Part shown: positions 8,444 to 16,972 of the stretch, in pieces
Layout: the number at the start of each line of letters is the position of its first letter
How positions within the stretch are numbered: the first letter of the stretch is position 1
Assembly (NCBI RefSeq): GCF_025770735.1
Contig: NZ_JAODPB010000003.1
Coordinates: 620,001 to 684,000 of the forward strand
Origin: Shouchella tritolerans
Lineage (GTDB): Bacteria > Bacillota > Bacilli > Bacillales > Bacillaceae_D
Length of the DNA: 64,000 nt
Direction: 5' to 3'
Notes under the pieces: generated by a model
The model's input: only the letters and a program-made list of their open reading frames with translations
Databases searched by the model: none
What the model was told of the DNA's origin: nothing
Position numbers and translations under genes: made by a program

Positions 8444-8668
8444 GGGTTTTGCAAGCACGTCTAAACGACAAAGTGCTAGTTTCCAGCGATTCAAAATCAA
8501 GACTGGGCAACGGTGAGCGATAGTTTGAGAGGAAGCAGTGATCGTTCAACGACGACCATTTATCCGGATTTGCAAGACTATATTATTCGTAATCAAAGGG
8601 GAGAAGATGCCACAGTGGAAGAATTAGTGAAAGAGAACAAACAATATCATGAGGAATATAAGAATTAG
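8444..8668 (+). pseudogene. Remnant of a second effector gene, internally deleted
   Basis: Two pieces homologous to the intact effector (5002-6540) are joined here. The first reads VLQARLNDKVLVS, matching residues ~184-196 of the effector. It passes straight, with a frame change, into NQDW-TVSDSLRGSSD and on to RNQRGEDATVEELVKENKQY before a TAG at 8666-8668, matching the last ~60 residues. About 250 codons in between are missing. There is no start codon or ribosome site. Like the intact gene, it is followed at once by a family A gene, so effector tail plus family A gene behave as one duplicated unit. Confidence 0.75.
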
Positions 8669-8686
8669 AATGGAGCGGGAGTAGTG

Positions 8687-9190
8687 ATGAGATTAAGAAG
8701 GATACTCCTTGGAGCACTAGCTGTTATCAGTGTGGGAACGCTGTTAGTTTGGTATTGGTCTCATCAGGAGCAAGAGAAGGCACAGTTGAAAAACGAGGAA
8801 AGAGAGCTAGGAAAATATGTTCGTGCAGCGGATACACTTTTCATGGAAATTGATTACAGAGGATATGAGCAATCAGGGAATGTGGAGGATATTAAGTTGA
8901 CGCCTACCATAGAAACTGAGCACACGATGGAAAGGTGGAAAGCCGTTTCTGAAGCATTCCCATCAATTAAGTTTCCTGAGGAAGAAGTCGAAGAAGAGGA
9001 TTGGGTTGAGGTATATCAGAAGTTAATTGAAAGCGAAGGTGAGATGGGAGAAGTAATACGCGCTCTTTCAGTCAACCTCCCTGAAGGAGAAGATATAATG
9101 AGGGAAAGACTTTATTTATACGTTCGCGACGGAGCAATAAGGGAAGATAACTTTGAAAAGCTATTAAAGGAAAAAGGGATTATCGAGTAG
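8687..9190 (+). CDS. Family A membrane-anchored protein, copy 3
   Basis: A 167-residue protein with a membrane helix at about residues 6-24 and an outside domain nearly parallel to copy 1: FMEIDYRGYEQ, LTPT, the stretch HTMERWKAVSEAFPSI, and the ending YVRDGAIRE-DNFEKLLKEK. ATG 8687 is preferred over GTG 8684 because the GGAGCGGGAG site is then 5-6 bases away. It starts 18 bases after the stop of the effector-tail remnant, just as copy 1 starts 22 bases after the intact effector. It looks intact and, with copy 1, is the best representative of the family. Confidence 0.62.
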   Translation: MRLRRILLGALAVISVGTLLVWYWSHQEQEKAQLKNEERELGKYVRAADTLFMEIDYRGYEQSGNVEDIKLTPTIETEHTMERWKAVSEAFPSIKFPEEEVEEEDWVEVYQKLIESEGEMGEVIRALSVNLPEGEDIMRERLYLYVRDGAIREDNFEKLLKEKGIIE

Positions 9191-9287
9191 CTATCGGGTT
9201 GTAAAAGAACATAGTAAGGAATTTTATGATTTATCGTTTTACCAAGGATCAATCATCGTACATGTAGAGGGGGAAGAGGGGGTTCAA

Positions 9288-9788
9288 GTGAGACGAATAC
9301 TGTTGTTTTTTTCAGTCGCAGTGATCGCTTTATTTGCAACAGGTTGTATTGTAAATGCAAAAGCTGCAGAACGTAATAGTTTAGAAGCTTTAGAAGCATT
9401 TTTTTCAGCTCATGAACATGGAAAAATGCTACGAGAAAAAGGTAGTGATAAACCGATTCTAGAGATTGTTGATCACGAATTTAGTGATTGGTTTACCAAA
9501 GAGTACAAAGCCAAAGTTAGTGAAAGCATTGAATCCGGCAACTCATTAAAGTTGTTCTTTTTGTTAGGAACGGAAGATGGATTGACTGCAAATAGTCAAT
9601 ATGGTGTGCTTTTTACAAAAGTCAATCGACAAGAGGGAACCGTTCAGTATCGACTGCACCCTCAAACAACCAATCGACTTCATGAAAACATCCATTTTGT
9701 CGACATCGAAATGACAAAAGAGGATGGAGAATGGAAAATCAATGATGCGGAAATCGTTGAAGCGATCTATGCAGACTACTTCTTTTAA
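9288..9788 (+). CDS. Family B lipoprotein, copy 2
   Basis: A 166-residue predicted lipoprotein with a GTG start behind a strong purine-rich site. It shares the LFATGC lipobox, the ANSQYGVLFTKVNR block and the EDGEWKINDAEIVEAIYADYFF ending with copy 1 at 7138-7641; the middle (about residues 60-100) is more divergent. The order family A then family B is the same in both cassettes, supporting duplication of a two-gene unit. The 98 bases between copy 3 of family A and this gene hold nothing I recognise. Function unknown; a surface immunity or accessory role is inferred from context. Confidence 0.6.
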   Translation: MRRILLFFSVAVIALFATGCIVNAKAAERNSLEALEAFFSAHEHGKMLREKGSDKPILEIVDHEFSDWFTKEYKAKVSESIESGNSLKLFFLLGTEDGLTANSQYGVLFTKVNRQEGTVQYRLHPQTTNRLHENIHFVDIEMTKEDGEWKINDAEIVEAIYADYFF

Positions 9789-10056
9789 CATAGGAAACTT
9801 AAGTCATCAACAAGCATTGTCTTGAGAGAATCCGATATTACATAGGAATAGCGTTAAAGGAGTTTGCCGTAGGAATTTCTCGAACGAATGAGCAGGCATC
9901 AAGCTGGGCAAGAGAGGATCGACCATCAACTAAGAATAGGGAAAAGTGACAGCTGGTCCTCTCAAAAATGGAGCTGCACGTAACGAGGCGTCCGTCTTTT
10001 AGGCTTGGGGGGAGAACGTGAGAAACTGAAGAAGTAATCGGAACGGGGCGTTTTGA
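9789..10056 (+). other. Spacer before family A copy 4, no gene recognised
   Basis: A 268-base spacer. One frame is open for about 46 codons up to a TGA near 9950 but has no convincing start or family. The last bases (GGAACGGGGCG before the ATG) resemble the leader of family A copy 1 (GGGGACGGAGCG), so the duplicated unit includes this leader. Confidence 0.4.
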
Positions 10057-10553
10057 ATGACAAAGACGAAATGGATAGTCCTTGTGACAATCGTTGTTAT
10101 AAGTGTAAGTTCCTTATTTTTTCTTTATTTACAACAGCAAGAGAAAGCACAACAGCAAATGTGGTTAGAAGAAAGTAAATTAAAAGTTTATGTTCAAACA
10201 ACGGACTTTTTACGTATGGAAATTGATTTTAGTGATTATGGAAAAGGAGAAAATGTTGATGATATTATGTTAACGCCTACAAAACGGACAAAAGAGATGA
10301 TGGAAAGTTGGAAGGCCGTTTCTAAAGGTTTCCCTACAATTGATTTTCCTCTGAAAGAGGTAGAGGAAGGAAATTGGATGAAAGTATATGAAGAAATTAC
10401 TAGAAGCTTTGGAGAAATGCGAAGTGTACCTCTTGTACTTTCAAATGGAGAAGAGGTAGGCGGAACGGAAAGCCTTTATTTGTATGTCCATAATGGAATA
10501 TAGAAGAAGACAACTTTGAAAATTTTTTAAAGGAAAAAGGGATCATTGAATAA
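10057..10553 (+). pseudogene. Family A protein, copy 4, frameshifted near its end
   Basis: From ATG 10057 the frame gives a membrane helix and a normal family A body (LRMEIDFSDYG, LTPTKRTKE, SWKAVSKGFPTIDFP, then YLYVHNGI), but it stops at 10501-10503. A loss of one base at ATATAG (10498-10503) explains this: in the next frame the missing tail reads EEDNFENFLKEKGIIE and stops at 10551-10553, exactly the family ending. The truncated 148-residue product lacks only the last ~16 residues, so it may still fold. Together with copy 2, half of the family A copies carry a one-base frameshift. Confidence 0.65.
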
Positions 10554-10638
10554 ATAAATCGGAACCAAGGACATCTTATGTTTATCCACAAACAAAAGTG
10601 AAAGCCAGGCAACTCATTTAAGCTACCTAGCTTTAAAA

Positions 10639-11481
10639 CTATCGCTGATACACGCGGACATAATCAATGGCCATGGATGAAGGGAATGGGGTAGAGCCAT
10701 CTGGGTTACCGCCATACCAACCGCCAACAGCAAGGTTGAGAATCAAATAGAACTCTTGGTCAAAGGGTGCAGGGTAAGGGCCTCCAACCGTGTACCAATC
10801 GTTTAGTGTTAGGTACAAGTTCCCGTCGACGTACCAGCGAATTTCACCTGGCTCCCACTCGACCGCGTACTCATGATAGTCGGTCGCGTTTGTCCCATTT
10901 GGGAAATAGTAATCACCAGCAGAAAATTGATTATCGGGCCAAGGACCGCCGTAATGAATTGCTCCTCCGACTTTATGTGGCGTCGCGCCTGCGTTCTCCA
11001 TAATATCAATTTCGCCTGATGCCGCCCAACCGCCATAACGGTCATGTTGAGGCATCATCCAAAAAGCGGGCCAAAACCCTTGTCCGGCAGGCAAACGCAT
11101 TCTTGCCTCGAACCGCCCGTATGTTTGGCTAAAGCGGCCGTCTGTTAACACTTTTCCTGATGTATAGCCATAGGTACCATATTGGTCGGAAACCGTTTCT
11201 TGATGGGCTTCAATAATTAACTTGCCATTCTCTACGCGTACATTTTTCGGGTGATCACTATAATATTGCAACTCTTCGTTTCCCCAACCAGGCAAATTTG
11301 GATAGCCATTTCCAATGTCGTATCGCCATTTGCTCTCGTCAAGAGTATTGCCGTCAAATTCATCGCTCCAGACGAGTCTCCACCCTTCCTGTTCGACAGA
11401 ATTTTTTGATGCATCGACTTCAGATGAAATCCCCACTGCCATCATAGTCACCACAATCAACGCACCAATAGTCTTCTTCAT
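10639..11481 (-). CDS. Secreted GH16 endo-beta-glucanase (laminarinase/lichenase type)
   Basis: A 280-residue glycoside hydrolase family 16 enzyme with a Sec signal peptide (residues 1-24, cleavage near VDA). The mature protein begins with the usual WRLVWSDEFDG, contains W-x-GxGNEELQYY, and carries the catalytic motif EIDIMEN at about residues 154-160, with the two Glu acting as nucleophile and acid/base. The extra Met in EIDIME is the form found in the beta-1,3-glucanase (laminarinase) group; lichenase usually has EIDIEF. It has no binding module. AGGAGG lies a few bases before the ATG. It probably degrades external beta-glucans from plants or fungi. Confidence 0.9.
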   Translation of the reverse strand: MKKTIGALIVVTMMAVGISSEVDASKNSVEQEGWRLVWSDEFDGNTLDESKWRYDIGNGYPNLPGWGNEELQYYSDHPKNVRVENGKLIIEAHQETVSDQYGTYGYTSGKVLTDGRFSQTYGRFEARMRLPAGQGFWPAFWMMPQHDRYGGWAASGEIDIMENAGATPHKVGGAIHYGGPWPDNQFSAGDYYFPNGTNATDYHEYAVEWEPGEIRWYVDGNLYLTLNDWYTVGGPYPAPFDQEFYLILNLAVGGWYGGNPDGSTPFPSSMAIDYVRVYQR

Positions 11482-11933
11482 CAGCCATCCTCCTAAAAAG
11501 AAAAATGGTGTTAGACTTGGCTGTTATCAAGCTTCTATGCCCATTATAAAAAAGAAAACAAGAGAAAACAGTTGGGAAAAAAGTGGCTTTTGTTTGCAGT
11601 GGGCAAAACACGAGAACACGCCCATAGAGGTTTGTTTTATTTTGTCCAAATCGCAATGGTTAAGAGAGACCAACTTTTCACAGAGGAAAACCAAAAGCAA
11701 ACCAAACAGTAGGGATTGCTGTTGCAAACGCCAACAAGGGCAACAACTTTTTTTACTAGTCTTCCGAATCGGTTCAAAACCATATAATCGAGCGTCTCAA
11801 GTGCTTTTATCAATTTGGACAAACTTCCCCCAATGAGACATCCTAGGCAACTGCTATTCACAACATTTCTTAGCGAGAGACATTCATTTCCTCTTATATC
11901 GCCCCTGAATGGACATTTTTCCTGTCTGTCTAA
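11482..11933. other. Intergenic region with no gene recognised
   Basis: About 450 bases between the divergently transcribed glucanase gene and the iron-transport promoter. It must hold the glucanase promoter, but no clear -35/-10 pair stands out. Short open frames on both strands have no ribosome sites or coding character. Confidence 0.5.
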
Positions 11934-11985
11934 TTGACAACACAGGAAAAGAACTATACACTTATTGAGAATGATTATCGTTATT
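11934..11985 (+). promoter_or_regulatory. Iron-regulated promoter with Fur box
   Basis: TTGACA at 11934-11939 and TACACT at 11957-11962 are 17 bases apart. Directly downstream, 11967-11985 reads GAGAATGATTATCGTTATT, matching the 19-base Fur consensus at 15 of 19 positions and overlapping the expected transcription start. Fur bound with iron would block this promoter, fitting the siderophore importer that follows. Confidence 0.75.
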
Positions 11986-12069
11986 GTCTAAGGTGGCATG
12001 GTACATATTTTTTTTACGCGATTAATCAGACAGATGTGAAAAACAGATTAGATAAGGAAGGATATGGAT

Positions 12070-13134
12070 ATGTTCAAAAGACAAAAAACGTCAACAAAAG
12101 TCCTTTTTTCGGCTGCGCTGTTAGCAGCCTTGGCTGCTTGCTCAGGCCAGTCTTCCGATACATCCGCCGGAGATCAATCGGAAAGTGCCGATGGGGCTAG
12201 CACAAAAACGGATGCTGAGTATCCCATTGTAATTGAGCATGCTTTAGGCGAAACCGTTATTGATTCAAAGCCTGAACGAGTGGCAACGATCCAGTGGGGG
12301 AACCAGGATGTCGCTCTTGCGCTAGGCGTTGTGCCGGTGGGCTTCTCAGCGGCAAACTTTGGCGTTCAGGACGAAAGCGGACTTTTGCCTTGGACAGCTG
12401 AAAAGTTGGACGAACTGGGCGTTAGCGATCCCAATGTTTATCAAGATACAGATGGCCTAGACTTTGAAGCCATTTCTGATAGCGATCCAGATGTGATTCT
12501 TGCTGCTTATTCGGGCATCACCCAGGAGGATTACGATCTATTAACGCAAATTGCGCCGGTTGTCGCCTATCCGAGTTCGCCTTGGACAACGCCATGGCGT
12601 GAACATATTCTGTTGAGTGCAGAAGGGATGGGTATGAAAGCGGAAGGCGAACAACTGATTGAGGACACCGAAAACTTAATTGCAGAGAAAGTAGCTGAAT
12701 ACCCTGAATTGGAAGGGAAGAAAGTGGTTTGGGTGAACTTCTCCGCTAATGACATGTCTGGATTGCATTTGTATACGCCTGCGGATACGCGCGTGTCTTT
12801 CCTAACAGAGGAGCTAGGAATGGATTATCCAGAGAGCGTTATTGAATTGCTAGAAAACGATGCTGACTATTCCTTGAGTTTGAGTGCTGAGAATGCTGAC
12901 GTGCTTAATGAGGCCGATCTTATTATTGGATATGGGGATGAAAACCTTTACGAAGCTGTAAAAGCCGATCCTCGACTAGGCCAAATTTCAGCGATCGAAA
13001 GAGGGGCTGTTGTATTTATTGATGCTGGTACGCCTTTAGGCGCTTCTGGAACGCCAAATCCCCTTTCCATCTCTTATACGATCGATGAGTACTTAGAACA
13101 AATTGGAGAAGCGCTTAGTCATCTAGATGAGTAG
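12070..13134 (+). CDS. Iron-siderophore ABC importer, substrate-binding lipoprotein
   Basis: A 354-residue FecB/FhuD-type (class III) binding protein. ATG 12070 is preferred over ATG 12064 because the AAGGAAGG site is then 8 bases upstream. A lipoprotein signal ends in ALAAC, followed by a low-complexity Ser/Asp/Gly linker. The body has the family's opening (ERVATIQWGNQDVALALGV), the central D-P-D-V-I-L-A and a C-terminal lobe ending in a D-E-Y-L helix. It captures a ferric siderophore, probably a hydroxamate or citrate type, and delivers it to the two permeases encoded next. Its stop overlaps the start of the first permease gene. Confidence 0.9.
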   Translation: MFKRQKTSTKVLFSAALLAALAACSGQSSDTSAGDQSESADGASTKTDAEYPIVIEHALGETVIDSKPERVATIQWGNQDVALALGVVPVGFSAANFGVQDESGLLPWTAEKLDELGVSDPNVYQDTDGLDFEAISDSDPDVILAAYSGITQEDYDLLTQIAPVVAYPSSPWTTPWREHILLSAEGMGMKAEGEQLIEDTENLIAEKVAEYPELEGKKVVWVNFSANDMSGLHLYTPADTRVSFLTEELGMDYPESVIELLENDADYSLSLSAENADVLNEADLIIGYGDENLYEAVKADPRLGQISAIERGAVVFIDAGTPLGASGTPNPLSISYTIDEYLEQIGEALSHLDE

Positions 13135-14164
13135 TGTGTTGAAAATGATCAAAAGGCCAGGTGTGTATTCTTCGAAGCATTTGCCAAAGGTGCTTGTCAT
13201 CTCTGTTATGTTGCTTGTTGCATGTGTACTGGCTTCTCTTCTTTTAGGGTCCCGGCTTGTGACCTGGAATGAACTAATCACCGGACTGTTTTATCCGGAT
13301 TTGGACTCTTATGGGGCAAGTGTCGTTCGTGAGCGGATCCCCCGGACTGTGTTTAGTTTATGTTGTGGCGCGGCACTTGGTGTTTCAGGGGCATTGATGC
13401 AGGCGGTTACCCGCAATCCACTTGCTGATCCAAGCATATTGGGCGTCAATACTGGCGCTGCTTTGTTTGTCGTTGCTGGGCTTGCCTTTTTGAACATTAG
13501 CACAGCGAGCCAATTTATATGGTTTGCGATCGCAGGAGCTATGGTGACAGCTGTATTTGTTTACGGGATAGGTTCTATGGGGCGTGCGGGGGCGACACCG
13601 CTTAAACTTGTTTTGGCAGGCGCTGCTACAAGCGCCGCCCTTTCTTCGCTAGTTAGTGCGATCATGCTCCCCCGTACTCATGTCATGGACCAATTTCGGT
13701 TTTGGCAAGTAGGAAGTGTTGGCTCAGGAAACTGGAATGCGATTATGACATTTCTCCCGTTCTTGCTCATTGGGCTATTACTTGCCGTTCTCTCGGCTTC
13801 AGCACTAAATGCGTTGGCGTTGGGCGATGATGTTGCCACCGGCCAGGGGGTACGGACGGGGGTGCTACGGCTCACCGCTGCGTTTGCTGGTGTGATTTTG
13901 TGCGGTGCGGCGACCGCGTTAGCAGGGCCGATTGGTTTTATTGGACTGTTAGCTGCTCATCTCAACCGTCTTTTACTTGGCCCTGATCTGCGGGTGCTCA
14001 TTCCAATGTCAGCCCTTTCAGGAGCTGTTATTTTAACAATCGCCGATGTAAGCGGCAGGCTCATCGGCAGTCCCGGAGAACTTGAAGTTGGCGTTGTTAC
14101 GGCTTTTATTGGAGCTCCGTTCCTTATCCTATTAGCTACGAGAATGAAAGTGCGTTCACTATGA
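13127..14164 (+). CDS. Iron-siderophore ABC importer, FecCD permease 1
   Basis: A 345-residue FecCD-family permease with about nine or ten membrane helices. Family marks include R-E-R-I-P-R-T near residue 65, GVSGALMQAVTRNPLADPSILG at about 80-102 (the coupling and substrate path region) and GPIGFIGLLAAH-x-N-R near 265. It overlaps the binding-protein gene by 8 bases and the second permease gene by 4, so it is co-translated. Forms a heterodimeric channel with permease 2. Confidence 0.92.
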   Translation: MSSVLKMIKRPGVYSSKHLPKVLVISVMLLVACVLASLLLGSRLVTWNELITGLFYPDLDSYGASVVRERIPRTVFSLCCGAALGVSGALMQAVTRNPLADPSILGVNTGAALFVVAGLAFLNISTASQFIWFAIAGAMVTAVFVYGIGSMGRAGATPLKLVLAGAATSAALSSLVSAIMLPRTHVMDQFRFWQVGSVGSGNWNAIMTFLPFLLIGLLLAVLSASALNALALGDDVATGQGVRTGVLRLTAAFAGVILCGAATALAGPIGFIGLLAAHLNRLLLGPDLRVLIPMSALSGAVILTIADVSGRLIGSPGELEVGVVTAFIGAPFLILLATRMKVRSL

Positions 14165-15195
14165 AAAAGAATACCATTGCTATCATGATTGCCGGACGTC
14201 GTCAGAGGCGTCGTCGCTGGATCGTCATGAATATATTGCTGTTGTTGCTCGCTTGTGTGCTATGCTGCGCGATGCTCATGCTTGGGAGCACAGTTTATCC
14301 CGTTGAAGATGTCATCCGGGCATTATTAGGTGAGCGGCTTGACGGGGTATCTTTTGCAGTGAATACAATCCGTCTGCCTAGAATGCTAGCTGGTTTATTT
14401 GCTGGTTTTGCTTTTGGTATGGCCGGTAATACGTTCCAAACAATGTTGCGTAATCCACTAGCAAATCCAGACGTTCTTGGAATTACTACTGGCTCCAGCG
14501 TCGCGGCACTATGTTGCATTCTCATTTTACAAACAAGCAATACGGTTGTTTCCATTGTTTCGGTGATTGCTGGACTTGCGACAGTCGCACTTATTTATGG
14601 GTTATCACGGGGGAAATCGTTTTCAGTAGGCCGACTGATTTTAGTTGGCATTGGCATACAGGCAATGCTAAGTGCGTTGATTTCTTACCTTCTGATGGTA
14701 GGCGCGCAAGAAGACATCCCTGCAGCGCTCAGGTGGCTCAGCGGCAGCCTTAATGGTTCACAAATGGATGCGTTGCTTCCTCTTATCGTTACGGTTTTTG
14801 TCTGTGCCCCTATTGTCATTGCCCTTGGAAGGCAGCTCAACCTTTTGGAGCTTGGAGAACAGTCAGCCTCTTCTCTCGGGCTGAACACAGATAAGACGAG
14901 AGTCATGCTAATTGTCAGTTCGGTTGCTATGATTGCGCTCGCTGCTGCCACGACTGGACCAATTGCGTTCGTTGCTTTTCTTTCAGGGCCAATCGCCAAA
15001 CGGTTAGTCGGAGTTGGCTATTCGAATGCTATTCCCGCTGGACTCGTGGGCGTTAATTTGGTTTTGGCAGCTGACCTAATTGGACAGTTTGCTTTTGAAG
15101 TCAGATTTCCAGTGGGCATTATTACTGGTTTGCTCGGAGCGCCATTTTTGCTCTACTTACTCATCCGCATGAATCGAAAGGGAAGTTTATCATGA
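14161..15195 (+). CDS. Iron-siderophore ABC importer, FecCD permease 2
   Basis: A 344-residue FecCD permease, partner of the preceding gene. It opens with an Arg-rich cytoplasmic stretch (RRQRRRRW) before the first helix. It carries the paired family motifs RLPRMLAGLFAG and NTFQTMLRNPLANPDVLG near residues 75-105 and GPIAFVAFLSGPIAKRL near 265. The ATG overlaps the previous stop by four bases and its stop overlaps the ATPase start, giving one tightly packed operon under the Fur box at 11967. Confidence 0.92.
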   Translation: MKKNTIAIMIAGRRQRRRRWIVMNILLLLLACVLCCAMLMLGSTVYPVEDVIRALLGERLDGVSFAVNTIRLPRMLAGLFAGFAFGMAGNTFQTMLRNPLANPDVLGITTGSSVAALCCILILQTSNTVVSIVSVIAGLATVALIYGLSRGKSFSVGRLILVGIGIQAMLSALISYLLMVGAQEDIPAALRWLSGSLNGSQMDALLPLIVTVFVCAPIVIALGRQLNLLELGEQSASSLGLNTDKTRVMLIVSSVAMIALAAATTGPIAFVAFLSGPIAKRLVGVGYSNAIPAGLVGVNLVLAADLIGQFAFEVRFPVGIITGLLGAPFLLYLLIRMNRKGSLS

Positions 15196-15995
15196 CATCG
15201 TCACATACGTTCCAAACTGAACAAATTAGAGCAGGGTATGATCAAAAGACCATTCTCAATGAGATAAGCCTGGTCATTCCTAATAACCGGATTAGCGTCA
15301 TAATTGGAGCAAACGCGTGTGGAAAGTCGACACTCCTTAAAACGATGGCAAGGCTTCTCAGGCCCACCTCGGGGAACGTCATGCTTGATGGCAAGGCCAT
15401 TAATAAAATGCCGCCAAAACAACTAGCGAAGGTACTTGGCATACTTCCCCAATCGCCTATTGTTCCAGAGGGCATTTCTGTTGCTGATCTAGTTGGCAGA
15501 GGGCGATTTCCTCATCAATCTTTGCTCAAAGGATGGACGAAAAAGGATAATGAAGCCGTCGCTGAAGCAATGGAGATGATGAACATTACAGAGCTCGCCA
15601 ATCGTCACATTGATGAGCTTTCCGGCGGGCAAAGGCAACGAGTCTGGATTGCCATGGCTCTCGCCCAGCAAACGGATATTTTATTTCTGGATGAACCGAC
15701 CACCTTTTTGGATATTACCTACCAAGTTGAAATTCTGGACATGCTTACAGACCTTAACCGGAAACACGGGACAACGATTGTTATGGTTCTCCACGATATA
15801 AACTTATCCGCCCGTTATGCCGACTATCTTTTTGCCCTTCGTCAAGGGGAGCTTATCGCAGAGGGAGATCCATCCAAAGTTATTACAAGCGAACTAGTAA
15901 AAGACGTCTTTGGCCTTGACTGCGAAGTCGTTCAAGATCCCGTATCTCACTCACCTATGGTCGTACCTAAAGGGAGATACCATGTTCATGTGTAA
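15192..15995 (+). CDS. Iron-siderophore ABC importer, FecE-type ATPase
   Basis: A 267-residue ABC ATPase. Visible motifs: Walker A GANACGKST (about residues 37-45), the Q-loop at LPQSP, the signature LSGGQRQRV (about 140-148), Walker B ILFLDEPT and the switch His in VLHDINLSARYAD. The C-terminal stretch after about 225 is typical of siderophore-uptake ATPases (YusV/FhuC-like). It drives the FecB/FecCD system encoded just upstream. A strong terminator follows 50 bases downstream. Confidence 0.93.
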   Translation: MTSSHTFQTEQIRAGYDQKTILNEISLVIPNNRISVIIGANACGKSTLLKTMARLLRPTSGNVMLDGKAINKMPPKQLAKVLGILPQSPIVPEGISVADLVGRGRFPHQSLLKGWTKKDNEAVAEAMEMMNITELANRHIDELSGGQRQRVWIAMALAQQTDILFLDEPTTFLDITYQVEILDMLTDLNRKHGTTIVMVLHDINLSARYADYLFALRQGELIAEGDPSKVITSELVKDVFGLDCEVVQDPVSHSPMVVPKGRYHVHV

Positions 15996-16047
15996 TATGA
16001 CCGTATGCAATCAAGACTTTGCGTACCGCTTTAAGGGTAAATGGAAA

Positions 16048-16077
16048 AACGTAGCGATGCTTCCGCTACGTTTTTTA
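16048..16077 (+). terminator. Intrinsic terminator of the iron-transport operon
   Basis: AACGTAGCG and CGCTACGTT form a 9-bp stem with a 7-base loop, followed by a run of T. Confidence 0.85.
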
Positions 16078-16217
16078 GTGCCTGAAATTACTAAAGAAGC
16101 ATTATCAAAAAGCCATGTCTTTTTGATAAAAGGGATAACGTCTGCTCTTGCGTTGGTGGAGAAACTCATTATGGTTTCTAATACGTCTTTAATGGTTTAA
16201 TATCGCTATGGACAAAG

Positions 16218-16688
16218 TTATGTAAATTTACTAGTTGATTCGTTTAAATCAATGACAAAGGACGTCTCGATATTTTGAAAGGATACAGTTTGTTCTGTTT
16301 GTGTATTGCCTAGATGTTGATATAAGCCCGTTTCTTCAAGTGGCTCAACGAGATATGTTTCATACACAGTTAGGGCATACAGCAAATCGATTTCAACCAA
16401 GATGTCTGCTTTGTGTTGCTCAGTCAGGTATATATAACTGTCTTCATTTTATACTCAGGGAGGATGTCAAAAATGTAATGGTGTTTTTAACGGTTTTAAT
16501 TTAATTATATATTCGTGTTGAACGATTGAGTTATCTTCAATTACTTGAACCAAAATAGTCGAGATCGGATCTGAGTAACTAGTTGAGGTTAATAGAAATA
16601 AAGGAGAGATAGATTTAAAAAAGCGTAAGTCCTGTCGTTGTTTGGTTTTCGCTTTGCCCATCGACACTGATAGAAGCCGAGAATACAA
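16218..16688 (-). pseudogene. Possible degraded gene of unknown family
   Basis: On the minus strand one reading frame looks protein-coding over two adjacent stretches (16688-16470 and 16448-16221), but three stops (TGA, TGA, TAA) fall within seven codons between them. The downstream piece reads like real protein, for example DILVEIDLLYALTVYETYLVEP. There is no clear ribosome site or start. The pieces match no family I know. It could be the relic of a small secreted or surface protein, or a chance open stretch in AT-rich DNA. Confidence 0.33.
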
Positions 16689-16691
16689 GCA

Positions 16692-16884
16692 ACGTACTAA
16701 AACGACATATAAGTATGGTGATGAGCTCTTTGCTAAAGCGTAAAATGCTTTTCGAGGGGCTCTTTTATATGAGAACTAGCCGATGTTTTAAAAGATCGCA
16801 CAAGGATACTCTTCTTTTATCAACTGGCTTGAAAGCAAACTTTTTCTTGTCCTCTTTGATAAACCACTACTCAAAATCCAGCTA
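16692..16884. other. Spacer with no gene recognised
   Basis: AT-rich DNA before the PadR operators. A 76-codon open frame from 16715 has no ribosome site and no coding character. Confidence 0.45.
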
Positions 16885-16885
16885 T

Positions 16886-16905
16886 AGATACTTAGTATAT
16901 AATAA
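16886..16905 (+). promoter_or_regulatory. PadR-type operator, distal copy
   Basis: The word ATACTTAGTATATAAT contains the inverted repeat (T)ATAC-TTA-GTAT(A) and a TATAAT. The same word recurs 88 bases downstream. This matches the style of PadR operators near transporter genes. Confidence 0.55.
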
Positions 16906-16972
16906 TTTTAACACAATGGTATTGTATATTACGCGAAGGAAATAGATTTTACAATTTAAACTTCCTTTTTTA

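Noticed and set aside
16715-16945. 76-codon frame before the exporter operon
   Set aside because: No ribosome site, runs through the PadR operator, no coding character.
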